This document shows, in pieces, positions 17,504-26,612 of a stretch of DNA of 64,000 nt (positions within the stretch are counted from its first letter, which is position 1; every line of letters starts with the position of its first letter). The translations under genes and the position numbers were made by a program. The notes under the pieces were generated by a model. It was not told the DNA's origin, did not search any database, and saw nothing but the letters and a program-made list of their open reading frames with translations. Origin of the DNA: Thermomonas fusca DSM 15424 (GTDB taxonomy: Bacteria > Pseudomonadota > Gammaproteobacteria > Xanthomonadales > Xanthomonadaceae). The DNA is taken from contig NZ_AUIV01000021.1 in NCBI RefSeq assembly GCF_000423885.1, positions 12,108 through 76,107 on the forward strand, given 5' to 3'.

Positions 17504-19279
17504 TCACCGCGCCTGCGGCGATGCGCGCCGCCGTTCCAGCCACCACGCCAGTACTGCCAGCATCAGCCACCCGGCCAGCCACGGCCACGTCGCGCCGCGC
17601 TGCGTGGTCGCGGAACGCGTTGCCTGCACGGTGGGCGATTGCGCGGCAAGCGCCATGGTGGCATCGAAGCGCCGCTGCGCCTGCCAGGCCAGTCCCGCGC
17701 CGGCGGGCAGCACCGCGAATGCGGTTTGCGTGCTGCGGGCCTGCAACCGGTGCCAGCCGGGGATGCGCGGCCAGAACGCGGCGCAGCGACGCACGCCGCT
17801 GGACGGATCGATGGCCAGCGCCGTGCGGCTGCCGTCGGGGGCGATCACCGCAGCGGCCTCATCGACGCCGCACAGCAGCGCACGCTGGCCTGCCCAGATC
17901 GGGCCGGCAGGCGGTGCCGGCGTGGCAGCAGTAGTTGAGCGGACGATGCCCGCCAGCAGGTCGCTCCACAGGCGCGCATGCACAGCGGCGTGGCCGGCCA
18001 GTGGCAGCCGGTAGCTGTCGGTCAGTGCCACCAGCCCGACCCGGCCGCGCCCCAGTGGACGCCACCACGCCAGCGGCTGCGCCTGCACGTCGCGCAGCAG
18101 CGGCAATGCATCGCCGGCCTGCACGGCCGCCACGGTTCGGCCCAGGCCCGGCAGGGCGGTCTCGCCAGCGGTTCGCTGGGACGTGTTCGCCAGTTGCACG
18201 GATGTGTTGCGCGCACCCGCATCCACCACATAACCCCAACCGCGCAGGCGGGAACGCATCGCCGGCGACAGCGGCGCATCCAGCCGCAGCAGCAGGCCCA
18301 AACCGTCGCGGACGGCGCGGGTGAGCGCGCGCAGTTCGGCATCGCCCAGTGCCTGCAGGCTGCGGGTGTCCAGCAGCACCGCGTCGAACCGTCGCAGGCT
18401 GGCATCGTCCAGCGCCAGCGGCGCATCGCCCAGCACCAGCCCGGCACCGACGCTGACCTGCGTGTGCAGGCCGACGCCGGCATCCAGCGCCCAGCGGCGC
18501 AGGTACTTCAGTTCGGGATCGGGCGCGCCGGCCAGCACCAGCAGCCGCGGCGCGGCGGGCGCGATGACCTGCAGCGGCAGCGGCAGGCTGTCGCGGACCT
18601 GGCCCCTCGCATCGCGCAGGCGCAGCTGGAAAGAGAACGCGCCGACGCTGCGCGCCACGCCCTGCAGGGCGAAACTGCCGTCTGCAGAGGCGGGCGTGCG
18701 TGCGATGACACGCGCGGCGGGGTCCAGCAGTTCAAGCGTGCCGGCCTCGATGCCGGCAACCCGGCCGCGCACGCGGAAGGCATTGCCTGGCGCAACCGTC
18801 GTCGGCGCCTGCACGCCAGCAATTCCGATCGGACGCGATGCGGGATGGAAGCGCAGCGGAAGGCCGCCGGCGGCATCCAGGTCGCGCACGTCCAGCCCGC
18901 TGCCGACGATGCGCAGGCTGCGGACGCCGGGATGGCGGCGCAGGGCGGTGGCGATATCAGGCGCGGGCTCCGCGTCGGTGTTCGCTGGCGCTTCCGGCAG
19001 CGCGATGCGCAGCGTGCCGGCATCGGCCGCAGCGGGATTCGCGCCGGCGGTATAGACGGTCATCACCCCAGCAGCGATCGGCCGCGCCGGGGGGAACAGG
19101 CCGAAGAACAGCAGCGCCGCCAGCAGCGGCTGGGCCATCAGCAGCAGCGGCAGCTTCCAGCGCGGCGCATGCTGCGTGCGATCCCGGCGCAGGTGGCCGT
19201 GCAGCAACCGCGTGCAGGCCAGCAGCACGGCCAGCGCCAGCACGCCAGCGGTGAGGATTTCGGCTGTGGCCGCGGTCAT
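17504..19279 (-). CDS. Membrane-anchored protein with glutamine-amidotransferase-like region
   Basis: This is the last gene of the TldD/MoxR operon, 591 residues. It has two N-terminal hydrophobic segments (about 8-24 and 45-62), a long periplasmic region and a C-terminal membrane helix (WPWLAGWLMLAVLAWWLERR). The middle (PRLLVLAGAPDPELKYLRRW, then FDAVLLDTRSL and GLGLLLRLDAPLSP) resembles the GATase1-like domain of BatA-type operon proteins, without a visible catalytic Cys. The start overlaps the preceding stop (ATGA). The frame stays open far upstream, but that part lies on top of the next gene and is rejected. Confidence 0.7.
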   Translation of the reverse strand: MTAATAEILTAGVLALAVLLACTRLLHGHLRRDRTQHAPRWKLPLLLMAQPLLAALLFFGLFPPARPIAAGVMTVYTAGANPAAADAGTLRIALPEAPANTDAEPAPDIATALRRHPGVRSLRIVGSGLDVRDLDAAGGLPLRFHPASRPIGIAGVQAPTTVAPGNAFRVRGRVAGIEAGTLELLDPAARVIARTPASADGSFALQGVARSVGAFSFQLRLRDARGQVRDSLPLPLQVIAPAAPRLLVLAGAPDPELKYLRRWALDAGVGLHTQVSVGAGLVLGDAPLALDDASLRRFDAVLLDTRSLQALGDAELRALTRAVRDGLGLLLRLDAPLSPAMRSRLRGWGYVVDAGARNTSVQLANTSQRTAGETALPGLGRTVAAVQAGDALPLLRDVQAQPLAWWRPLGRGRVGLVALTDSYRLPLAGHAAVHARLWSDLLAGIVRSTTAATPAPPAGPIWAGQRALLCGVDEAAAVIAPDGSRTALAIDPSSGVRRCAAFWPRIPGWHRLQARSTQTAFAVLPAGAGLAWQAQRRFDATMALAAQSPTVQATRSATTQRGATWPWLAGWLMLAVLAWWLERRRASPQAR

Positions 19280-21399
19280 CGCTTCGCCTCCGCATCCAGC
19301 GCATCGAGATAGCGCTGCCCTTGCGCGTCCGGCGCCGGCCGGCGCGCGACCGCTGCCGGCGGCGTCGGCAGCAGCGGCCACAGCAGGGCGCGCAGGTGGT
19401 CGCGGCACGCGGCGCAGGCGGGGTCGCGCTGCAGCGCGTCCAGCGCGGCCTGCAGTGCCAGCGGATCGGCGGCGCGCTGGCCGTGCCGGCGCAACCCCGC
19501 CTGCAGCGCGGCCAGCGACTGCGTGGGCACCGCGCGCGCCGGCGCGGCGTCCAGCTGTTGCCACAGCGCCGCGATGTCGGCATCGTTCGGCGGCGCGGCG
19601 CGCAGCGGGTCCGGGCGCGGTGCCAGTCCTTCGCGCTTGCCGCCGAGGCGGCGGCCCTCGTCGATGGGCGGCAGCTGCGGGCCCACCCGCGCCAGATAGA
19701 TGCGTTCGGCCTGCTGCACCTGCTTGATGTAGCCCAGCGCCTTGTAAGCGAACGGCAGCGCTCGCTCGGGATGGCCCTGGCGCAGCTGCAGTTCCGACTG
19801 CCACATCTGGTCCAGCGCCAGCTTCAGGGTGGCGCGGGTCTGCGGGTCGAGCAGGGTGGCGGCGTCGGCGTGGTCGTGGGTGTGGCCGTAGGTTTCCAGC
19901 AGGTCGACGTCCTGGCCGAAGGTGGTGGCGGGCGCCGGCGCCGGATGGTCGTGGCCGGCATGGTCGCCGCCATCCTCCGCGTCGTGTCCGCTCGCATCGG
20001 CGGTGGGCAACGTCGGGCCGTCTTCGGCCTCCTCGCCGAGGAACTGACCGTAGCGCAGGCGCAGGATGCGCTGGTCCACGCCGAGCGCATCGGACTTCTG
20101 CAGGTAGCGCTCGGCGGCGAGCTTGGGCCTCTGCTTCAGCAGCGCTTCGGCGTCGAGGATGATCTGCCGCTGGCTGCGGAAGTACGCGGGCAGGACGCGC
20201 TTGACCACGCCTTCGATGCCGCTGGGCTCCTCGCTGGCGGCGGCCTGCAGGCGCAGGATCAGCGCGGGGCTGCGCACGAGCTGCGGCTGCGGGCCGCGGT
20301 TGTCCCGCGCCACCAGTCGGGCGATCAGGTCGTCGCCTGCCTGCAGGCCCAGCGCGGCCAGCGCCACGCGATGGCTGAAGCGGCGGCGCAGCGACGCGCC
20401 TTGCCCCTGCAGCGGCAGACTGAGTTCGCGGAAGGTGATGTCCTCGCCGCTGCCCTGTGCCAGCGTGAGCTGCAGCGTGGCCTGCGTGGCGACGCCGTAG
20501 TCGTCCTCCACCTCGAAGGCCAGCTCCCAGCCGGGCTGCCCGGGCGGCGCGATGCTCAGGCTGCGATCCGGCGCCAGCACCTTGAGCTGCGGCGGGCGGT
20601 CGGGCAGGGCATCCAGGCGGTACGGCTTGCCGGCGTCCTGCAGGCGGCCGTCGAGTTCGATGCGGTAGAGCGCCGAGGCATCCAGCCGCAGATCGGCCTG
20701 CCAGCCGCCGTCACGCGGTTGCAGTGGCAGGCGCCGACCATCGAGGAAGATCAGCGCGACGCGATCCGGCGTGCCGTTGAATGCCAGCGTCCAGCGCAGC
20801 TGCGTGCCCTGCGGCGCGGAGGCCGACAGTGCGCTGACCCGGCGCGTCGGCAGGCCGGTATAGCGCGGGGAAATGAGCTGCAGCTGGCTGAATGTCAGGC
20901 GCAGAGGTGAGCGCGCGGCCGGAGTGGCCGGCACGACGCCGTCCGACACTTCCGCCGCCGGCGGCGGCCACAGCAGGGCGCTTGCCAGCAGCAATGCAGC
21001 CGCCAGCGTCGATGCCGCCAGCCGCGGCCATGGCCAGCCAAGGCGCAGGTCCGCAGGCCGTGCCGCCAGCCGCTGCTGCAGGCGCTGCCGCTGCAGCTGC
21101 CGCAGCGCGCCGCCTGCGGGCGGGGCGGCCAGCAGGTCGGCGCTGTCTTCCATGTCGCTGCGCGCGTTGAGCGCACGCAGCAGCCAGCGCACGTCGCGAT
21201 GCCGCCATTGCACGACAGCGATGAAACCCAGCAGCAACAGGCCGATGCCGACTGCAAGCAGCGCCGACGTGCGTCCGCCGAAACGCTGCGCACACGCCGC
21301 CAGTGCAACCAACCACGGCAACGCGAACGCGGCAAGAATGGCGAGCGCGCGAAGCCGTGCGGCGCGCCAGGCTGCATGCGGCAGCGCGTCGGCACTCAT
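19276..21399 (-). CDS. DUF4175-like large membrane protein
   Basis: The 707-residue protein has three N-terminal transmembrane segments (about 18-37, 46-64 and 128-147), then a beta-rich periplasmic part and a helical, coiled C-terminal part with His-rich GHDAEDGGDHAGHDH around residues 465-485. The layout matches DUF4175-like proteins encoded beside MoxR/vWA genes. Function is unknown; it may be a scaffold for the operon's membrane complex. Both ends overlap neighbours by ATGA, so the operon is tightly coupled. Confidence 0.7.
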   Translation of the reverse strand: MSADALPHAAWRAARLRALAILAAFALPWLVALAACAQRFGGRTSALLAVGIGLLLLGFIAVVQWRHRDVRWLLRALNARSDMEDSADLLAAPPAGGALRQLQRQRLQQRLAARPADLRLGWPWPRLAASTLAAALLLASALLWPPPAAEVSDGVVPATPAARSPLRLTFSQLQLISPRYTGLPTRRVSALSASAPQGTQLRWTLAFNGTPDRVALIFLDGRRLPLQPRDGGWQADLRLDASALYRIELDGRLQDAGKPYRLDALPDRPPQLKVLAPDRSLSIAPPGQPGWELAFEVEDDYGVATQATLQLTLAQGSGEDITFRELSLPLQGQGASLRRRFSHRVALAALGLQAGDDLIARLVARDNRGPQPQLVRSPALILRLQAAASEEPSGIEGVVKRVLPAYFRSQRQIILDAEALLKQRPKLAAERYLQKSDALGVDQRILRLRYGQFLGEEAEDGPTLPTADASGHDAEDGGDHAGHDHPAPAPATTFGQDVDLLETYGHTHDHADAATLLDPQTRATLKLALDQMWQSELQLRQGHPERALPFAYKALGYIKQVQQAERIYLARVGPQLPPIDEGRRLGGKREGLAPRPDPLRAAPPNDADIAALWQQLDAAPARAVPTQSLAALQAGLRRHGQRAADPLALQAALDALQRDPACAACRDHLRALLWPLLPTPPAAVARRPAPDAQGQRYLDALDAEAKR

Positions 21400-22562
21400 G
21401 CATTGGCTCCGCGGCGGCGGGCGGTGGCCAGCCAGCGTTCGATGGCGAACAGCAGCGCGATCAGCAAGGCCAGCCACAGCTGTAGGTCGCGCGGCGCCGT
21501 TGGCTGCGCGCGGGCGCCGGTGGTGGGCGCGAAGGCGCGGGCATCGGCGCGGGCGGGCGGCTGCATCGGCGGCGCAAGCGCCTCGCGCAGGCGCTGCGGG
21601 AACTCGGCTTCCAGCAGCAGCGGCAGGTCCGCCGGGCGCAGCGGCTGGCGGAAGCGCAGCAGGCGCCCGCGACCGAGGCTGCCGCTTTCCAGCAGCGGTG
21701 TGCCGGCGGCGTCGCGCAGGGCCGGCGCCAGCGCGGTGTTGGCAGGCAGCGCGGTGTTGGCAGGCAGCGGCGCGTCGTGCGCGAGCAGTACGCTGCCGCC
21801 GCGCGCGATCCAATCGCGCAGCGCGCTCGGCATCGGTGTCGAAGACAGCCATGCGGCGATGGCGCTAGTGGCGGGAGGCGTGGCCCCGGCGGCGAGATCG
21901 AATACCTCCACTTGCCACGCACGCGCCGCAGCGCGCAGCGGGCGCAGCGCTGCGGTGTGCCCGGCATCGGCATGCAGGTAAAGCGTCGGCGGCGACTGTC
22001 CGGTGGCCGGTTTCGATGCGGCCGGCATCGCATCGACGACCCGCCAATCCAATTCGCGCGACAGCTGCGGAACGCGCCCATCCGCGCCGTCAAAACGGGC
22101 GGTGGCCAGCACCACCAGCGGCACGCCGGCCGGCAGGTCGGCATCCAGTTCTCGCAGCAGGCTGGCGATGGGCTGCGGCGTGGCGGGCGGTGGCGCATCG
22201 AGCGCTGGCAGCCCTTGCGCCAGCCAGTGGCGACGCGCGTTTTCCGGCAGCTGCTGCGCGGACAGCGCGGAAGCCGGCACGCCCGGCATCACCGCCACCA
22301 TCGGGCGCAGGTCGGGTGCGCCGTGCAGCACCGGCCGCGCCAGCCACAGCGCCAGCAGCGCGAGCAACAGCAGGCGCAGCAGCAACAGCGGCCATTCGTC
22401 GAAGCGCAGCCGCCGGCGCGGACGCGGGCGGGCGCGCAGCCAGCGCAGCGCGGCGAAGTCCAGCGGGCGCACGTTGTCGCGCCGCGCCAAGTGCAGCAGC
22501 AGCGGCAGCAGCAGGCTGGCCAGTGCCGCCAGCGCGGCGGGCAGCAGCAGGGACAGGCTCAC
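21396..22562 (-). CDS. BatA-type N-terminal membrane protein
   Basis: The 388-residue protein starts with the double-helix BatA membrane domain (LLLPLLLHLARRDNVRPLDF, then WPLLLLRLLLLALLALWLAR) and ends with a helix followed by a basic tail (LQLWLALLIALLFAIERWLA). Between them is a periplasmic alpha/beta region. A short duplicated segment (LPANTA twice, near residue 275) reflects an 18-base tandem copy. It lies between the DUF58 and DUF4175-like genes and overlaps both by ATGA. Confidence 0.75.
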   Translation of the reverse strand: MSLSLLLPAALAALASLLLPLLLHLARRDNVRPLDFAALRWLRARPRPRRRLRFDEWPLLLLRLLLLALLALWLARPVLHGAPDLRPMVAVMPGVPASALSAQQLPENARRHWLAQGLPALDAPPPATPQPIASLLRELDADLPAGVPLVVLATARFDGADGRVPQLSRELDWRVVDAMPAASKPATGQSPPTLYLHADAGHTAALRPLRAAARAWQVEVFDLAAGATPPATSAIAAWLSSTPMPSALRDWIARGGSVLLAHDAPLPANTALPANTALAPALRDAAGTPLLESGSLGRGRLLRFRQPLRPADLPLLLEAEFPQRLREALAPPMQPPARADARAFAPTTGARAQPTAPRDLQLWLALLIALLFAIERWLATARRRGANA

Positions 22563-23443
22563 GGCCGCCCCGACGCGAACAGCTGCCGCAGCGGCTGGTC
22601 CAGCGGCTCGTCCAGCACGTGGCGGGCGTGGACGATGCCGGCGGCGTCGAGGCGCGCATCCAGCTGGCGCTGGGCCTCGGCGAAGCGGCGCAGATAATCC
22701 TCGCGCAGCAGGCGGCCGTCGCCGGGCAGCTGTTCACCGGTTTCGGGGTCGCGGAACAGGTGGCCATCGGTGAACGGGAAGTCGCGCTCTTCCGCAGTCA
22801 GCAGCTGCAGGAACAGCACCTCGCGGCCGGCCTTGGCCAGCGTTTCGGCCAGCGCCACCGCGCCTTCGTCGAAACCGTCGCTGAGGAGCACGACCAGGTC
22901 ATCGCTGCCGATCCGTTCCCACAACGGGTTGAGGCGGTCGCCCTGCGGAAAACCGCCGCGCGCCTGCACCGCGTGCAGCGCCAGCCACAGGCGGTCGCGC
23001 CCGCGCGGGCCGTGGCCGGGCGGCAGCAGCTGCAGGCCGTCTGCGGCCAGCACCACCAGGCCGAAGCGGTCACCCTGCGCCAGCGCGAGTTCGGCGATGC
23101 AGGCAGCCAGCGATTTCGCAGCGTCCAGTCGGCGCCATTCGGGATTGGTCTGGTCGGCCTGCGCCATCGAGGCGCTGGCGTCCAGCAGCAGCCACACGGT
23201 CAGCGGGCTTTCGCGTTCGGCCTCGCGGACGAAGAAGCGGTCGGCGCGGGCGTACAGCTTCCAGTCGATCTGGCGCGGTTCGTCGCCCGGCTCGTAGCCG
23301 CGGTACTGCGCGAACTCCAGCCCGGCGCCGCGGCTGGGGCTGCGGTGTGCACCGATGCCGCGGTCGCCACGCGCACGCCGCGCCTGCAGGCGCAGGCACT
23401 GCAGCCGGCTGCGGAGGTCGGGGGGAATCAGCGGCGCGACCAT
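22559..23443 (-). CDS. DUF58 / von Willebrand factor A-like protein
   Basis: The 294-residue protein has the DUF58 core GLEFAQYRGYEPGDEPRQID, then WKLYAR, and a vWA-like metal-site motif LLLDASASMAQ (DxSxS) at about 90. DUF58 proteins are the usual partners of MoxR ATPases and are thought to act as a chaperone/insertion pair. It follows the MoxR gene after 9 bases. Confidence 0.88.
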   Translation of the reverse strand: MVAPLIPPDLRSRLQCLRLQARRARGDRGIGAHRSPSRGAGLEFAQYRGYEPGDEPRQIDWKLYARADRFFVREAERESPLTVWLLLDASASMAQADQTNPEWRRLDAAKSLAACIAELALAQGDRFGLVVLAADGLQLLPPGHGPRGRDRLWLALHAVQARGGFPQGDRLNPLWERIGSDDLVVLLSDGFDEGAVALAETLAKAGREVLFLQLLTAEERDFPFTDGHLFRDPETGEQLPGDGRLLREDYLRRFAEAQRQLDARLDAAGIVHARHVLDEPLDQPLRQLFASGRP

Positions 23444-23452
23444 CGAAGGCGG

Positions 23453-24451
23453 TCAGGCGGCGTAGGGCACGTCGCGCAGCAGCAGGGCGACCACGTCGTC
23501 GGCGGACTTCTGCTCCGCTTCGGCCACGAACGAGAGCAGCAGGCGATGGCGCATCACCGGCGCGGCCAGCGCGATCACGTCGTCGCGGGTGGCGGCCAGG
23601 CGGCCGTGCAGCAGCGCCCGTGCCTTCGAGGCCAGCACCAGCGACTGCCCGGCGCGCGGACCTGCGCCCCAGCGCACGTACTTGCGCACGTCCTCCGGCG
23701 CGCCGGGATCGCGTGGGCGGCTGGCGCGCACCAGCCGGGTGATCCAGTCCAGCAAGTCGTCGCCCACGTGCACCTCGCGCACCAGCGCCTGCAGCGCCAG
23801 CACCTCGCTGCCCTCCATCACCATCGGCACCTGCGCGCTGGCGCTGCCGGTGGTCTGGGCGATGATCGCGCGCTCCTCGGCGGCGTCCGGGTAGTCCACC
23901 TTCACGTGCAGCAGGAAGCGGTCCAGCTGCGCCTCCGGCAGCGGATAGGTGCCGGCCTGTTCCAGCGGGTTCTGCGTGGCCAGCACGAAGAACGGCGCCG
24001 GCAGCGGGTAGGTGGTGCCGGCATAGCTGACGGTGCGTTCGGCCATCGCCTCCAGCAGCGCGGCCTGCGTCTTGGGCGGGGTGCGGTTGAGTTCGTCGGC
24101 CAGCAGCAGGTTGGTGAACACGGGGCCCTGCTGGAAGCGGAACGCGCGCCGGCCGGTGCCGTGGTCTTCCTCCAGCAGCTCGGTGCCGAGGATGTCGCTG
24201 GGCATCAGGTCCGGGGTGAACTGCACGCGCCGGAACTGCAGCGCCAGCGCCTGTCCCAGCGAGCGCACCAGCAGGGTCTTGCCGAGGCCGGGAACGCCTT
24301 CCAGCAGGCAGTGGCCGGAGGCCAGCAGGCCGATCAGCAGTTGTTCGACCACCGCCTGCTGACCCACCACGGCCTGGCCGATGGCCCCGCGCAGCCGTTC
24401 GAGGCGCTGGAACTGCTGCTGGAGGCTGGCTTCGCTTGCGGCAAGGGTCAT
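23453..24451 (-). CDS. MoxR-family AAA+ ATPase
   Basis: The 331-residue protein has Walker A GVPGLGKTLL (about 49-58), Walker B LLADELNRTPP, sensor FVLATQNPLEQAGTYPLPEAQ, and the AAA lid. MoxR ATPases help assemble or activate membrane or periplasmic complexes together with vWA/DUF58 proteins. ATG 24451 is preferred to an upstream ATG that would overlap the DUF4159 gene's 3' end. Confidence 0.93.
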   Translation of the reverse strand: MTLAASEASLQQQFQRLERLRGAIGQAVVGQQAVVEQLLIGLLASGHCLLEGVPGLGKTLLVRSLGQALALQFRRVQFTPDLMPSDILGTELLEEDHGTGRRAFRFQQGPVFTNLLLADELNRTPPKTQAALLEAMAERTVSYAGTTYPLPAPFFVLATQNPLEQAGTYPLPEAQLDRFLLHVKVDYPDAAEERAIIAQTTGSASAQVPMVMEGSEVLALQALVREVHVGDDLLDWITRLVRASRPRDPGAPEDVRKYVRWGAGPRAGQSLVLASKARALLHGRLAATRDDVIALAAPVMRHRLLLSFVAEAEQKSADDVVALLLRDVPYAA

Positions 24452-24464
24452 GTCGGTTTCCGGT

Positions 24465-25163
24465 TCAGGACAGCAGGGCATACATCACGATGTTGACGCC
24501 GAAGCGGGTGTTGTCTTCGGCCAGGAAGCGCTTGTTGCGCCAGTCGTAGTCCCACTCGCAGCCGTAGTCCTTGTTGCTGTAGAGCAGGCCCAGGCGGCCG
24601 TTGAACTCGAGGCCCTTCAGGTAGTCGTGGACCAGGTCGTCGCCCCAGCCGTTGAGCTCGAAGCCGGTGGCCGGCGGGCCTTCCGGGAACATGAAGAAGC
24701 TCGAGTACAGCGGATGCGCATTGGGCAGCTTCTTCAGCGCGGCCTTGCCGAAGATCGACGCCATCTGCGCCTCGAAGGACTTGGCGAACAGCCCGTCGAT
24801 GTCGTGGTTGCAGTCGTCCACGAACACGAAGCCGCCGTTTCGCAGGTAGCGCTCGAAATTGCGCCGCTCGGCCGGGTTGAACTCCACCAGCTTGTGCCCG
24901 GCGAGATAGCAGAACGGCGCCTGCAGCATCTTCGGGTCGGCCAGTTCGACCACGTGCTCCTTCGGGTCCACCCGCAGCGAGGTGTAGTCGATCAGCGAGG
25001 TGATCAGGTTGGACGGCATCCGTGCGTCCACGTCCCAGTCGCCGGAGTCGTACTTCAGGCGGGTGAACCAGAAATCGTAGCGGCCGGACTGGGCGAACAC
25101 CGGCGGCACCAGGGCCCCCGCGGCTGCACCCAGCAGCAGCCGCAGGAACCCGGCGCGGGTCAT
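24465..25163 (-). CDS. DUF4159 secreted protein
   Basis: The 232-residue protein has a signal peptide (about 1-24, cleavage after PPVFA) and the DUF4159 core (FWFTRLKYDSGDWDVDARMP, FVFVDDCNHDIDGLFAKSFE, NKDYGCEWDYDWRNKRFLAE). This family resembles a Rossmann/GATase-like fold and is linked to MoxR-DUF58 operons. Function is unknown. It lies between the TldE-like gene (13 bases) and the MoxR gene (13 bases). Confidence 0.82.
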   Translation of the reverse strand: MTRAGFLRLLLGAAAGALVPPVFAQSGRYDFWFTRLKYDSGDWDVDARMPSNLITSLIDYTSLRVDPKEHVVELADPKMLQAPFCYLAGHKLVEFNPAERRNFERYLRNGGFVFVDDCNHDIDGLFAKSFEAQMASIFGKAALKKLPNAHPLYSSFFMFPEGPPATGFELNGWGDDLVHDYLKGLEFNGRLGLLYSNKDYGCEWDYDWRNKRFLAEDNTRFGVNIVMYALLS

Positions 25164-25176
25164 GGCATGGCCCGGA

Positions 25177-26511
25177 TCAGACCGCATCCGACAGTGAGGT
25201 GAAGGTGAAGTCGCGCAGTCGCATCGGCGGGATCATCATCACGAAGCTGGATTCGTCGCCGGCCACGCGCACCGGCTTGCCCAGCTCGTCGATGTTGTTG
25301 AGCATGATCACCGGCGACTCGTTGAAGCGGAAGTTCTTCACCGGGTGCTTGATCTGGCCGTTCTCGATGTAGAACGTGCCATCGCGGGTCAGGCCGGTGA
25401 GCAGCACGGTCTGCGGATCCACCATGCGGATGTACCAGGTGCGGGTGACCAGGATGCCCTTCTGGGTGCCGGCGACCAGTTCCGCCGTGGACTTGGTGCC
25501 GCCGGACATCAGCAGGTTGCCCGGCGAACCGACCGCGCGCTTGCCCTGCTTCTGCGCCCAGTAGCGCGAATACTCCAGGTTGACCACCTTGCCGTTCTCG
25601 ACGATGGCCATCTTCTCGCGCGGCAGGCCTTCGCCATCCCACGGCATCACTTCGGCGCCCGGGTGCCACGGGTCGGCGCTGATGTTCACGCGCGGGTCGT
25701 AGACCTGCTCGCCCAGCTTGTTGCCGCCGCCCTTCTTGGACATGAAGCTGCGGCCTTCGTCGGCCTGGCGCGCGTCGAAGAAATTCATCATGAAGCTGAT
25801 CAGGCCTGCAGCCGCGGCCGGCTCCAGGATCACCGTGTACTTGCCGGGCTCCAGGGCCTTGGCCTCCGCCGATTCACTGGCCTTGCGCATGGCGATGCGG
25901 ATGTCACTTTCGGCCTTGAACGCACTGGCGTCCTTGAGGTTGCGGCCGACCCAGCCGGAACCGCGTCCGTCTTCGGTGCGCACGGTGCAGGTGTAGTTGA
26001 AGCCGGTGGCCTTCTGGTAGCCGAAATTGCCCTTGCTGTTGGCAAAGGCGACGAAGCTCTGCCCGTCTTCCAGGAAGCCGGCCGCGATCAGCTTCTCCGC
26101 CTTGCAGGGAGCGATCGAGTCGGCAGCGACTTGGGCGCGGAATTCGGGGGTGATGGCAGCAGTGGATTCGCTGAAGGTGGCGCTGGGCGTGTAGGTCTGC
26201 TTTTCGACGGCCGGCATGAACTCGGGATTTTCCGGCGCCAGTCGGGCGAGGTCTTCGGCGCGGCGAACCACGCGCTCCAGTGCGCCGTCATCGAACTCGT
26301 TGATCGTCGCGACGCCGACGCGCTTGCCGAACGCCACCTGCACGGCCAGATCGGTGTTGCTGACGATACCGCTGGTGGAGACGTTGTTCAGGGCGAAGCG
26401 GATGTTGCCGTCGACGGAACCGGTCAGCGAGGCGGTGCATTCGTCGGCGGTGGACAGCGCGATGACCTTGTCCAGGATGGCCTTGGCTTGCGCTTCGGTA
26501 AGGATGCTCAT
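25177..26511 (-). CDS. TldE/PmbA-family protein
   Basis: The 444-residue protein is a TldD/PmbA family member without the HExxxH zinc motif (the corresponding region reads LEPAAAAGLISFMMNFF), so it is the TldE-type partner. TldD-TldE form a zinc protease that trims unfolded peptides and matures RiPPs such as microcin B17. No signal peptide is visible, unlike the two TldD paralogues upstream. Confidence 0.88.
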   Translation of the reverse strand: MSILTEAQAKAILDKVIALSTADECTASLTGSVDGNIRFALNNVSTSGIVSNTDLAVQVAFGKRVGVATINEFDDGALERVVRRAEDLARLAPENPEFMPAVEKQTYTPSATFSESTAAITPEFRAQVAADSIAPCKAEKLIAAGFLEDGQSFVAFANSKGNFGYQKATGFNYTCTVRTEDGRGSGWVGRNLKDASAFKAESDIRIAMRKASESAEAKALEPGKYTVILEPAAAAGLISFMMNFFDARQADEGRSFMSKKGGGNKLGEQVYDPRVNISADPWHPGAEVMPWDGEGLPREKMAIVENGKVVNLEYSRYWAQKQGKRAVGSPGNLLMSGGTKSTAELVAGTQKGILVTRTWYIRMVDPQTVLLTGLTRDGTFYIENGQIKHPVKNFRFNESPVIMLNNIDELGKPVRVAGDESSFVMMIPPMRLRDFTFTSLSDAV

Positions 26512-26612
26512 GTGGGATGTTCTCCTGATGGAGCGGAGTTTGCTCCGCAGCTCTTCGTTGTTTGGCAGGGCCTACGATCCGGTGCAGCCGGGAAGGCCCG
26601 GCTGCATCGGTT

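Noticed and set aside
21733..21770. Short tandem repeat in the BatA-like gene
   Set aside because: Only two copies of about 18 bases, kept in frame (LPANTA twice); a local duplication without further structure.
17504..21852. Upstream extensions of the large membrane-protein genes
   Set aside because: The frames stay open into the preceding genes, but the added parts are Arg/Ala-rich shadows; the ATGA overlaps give better starts.
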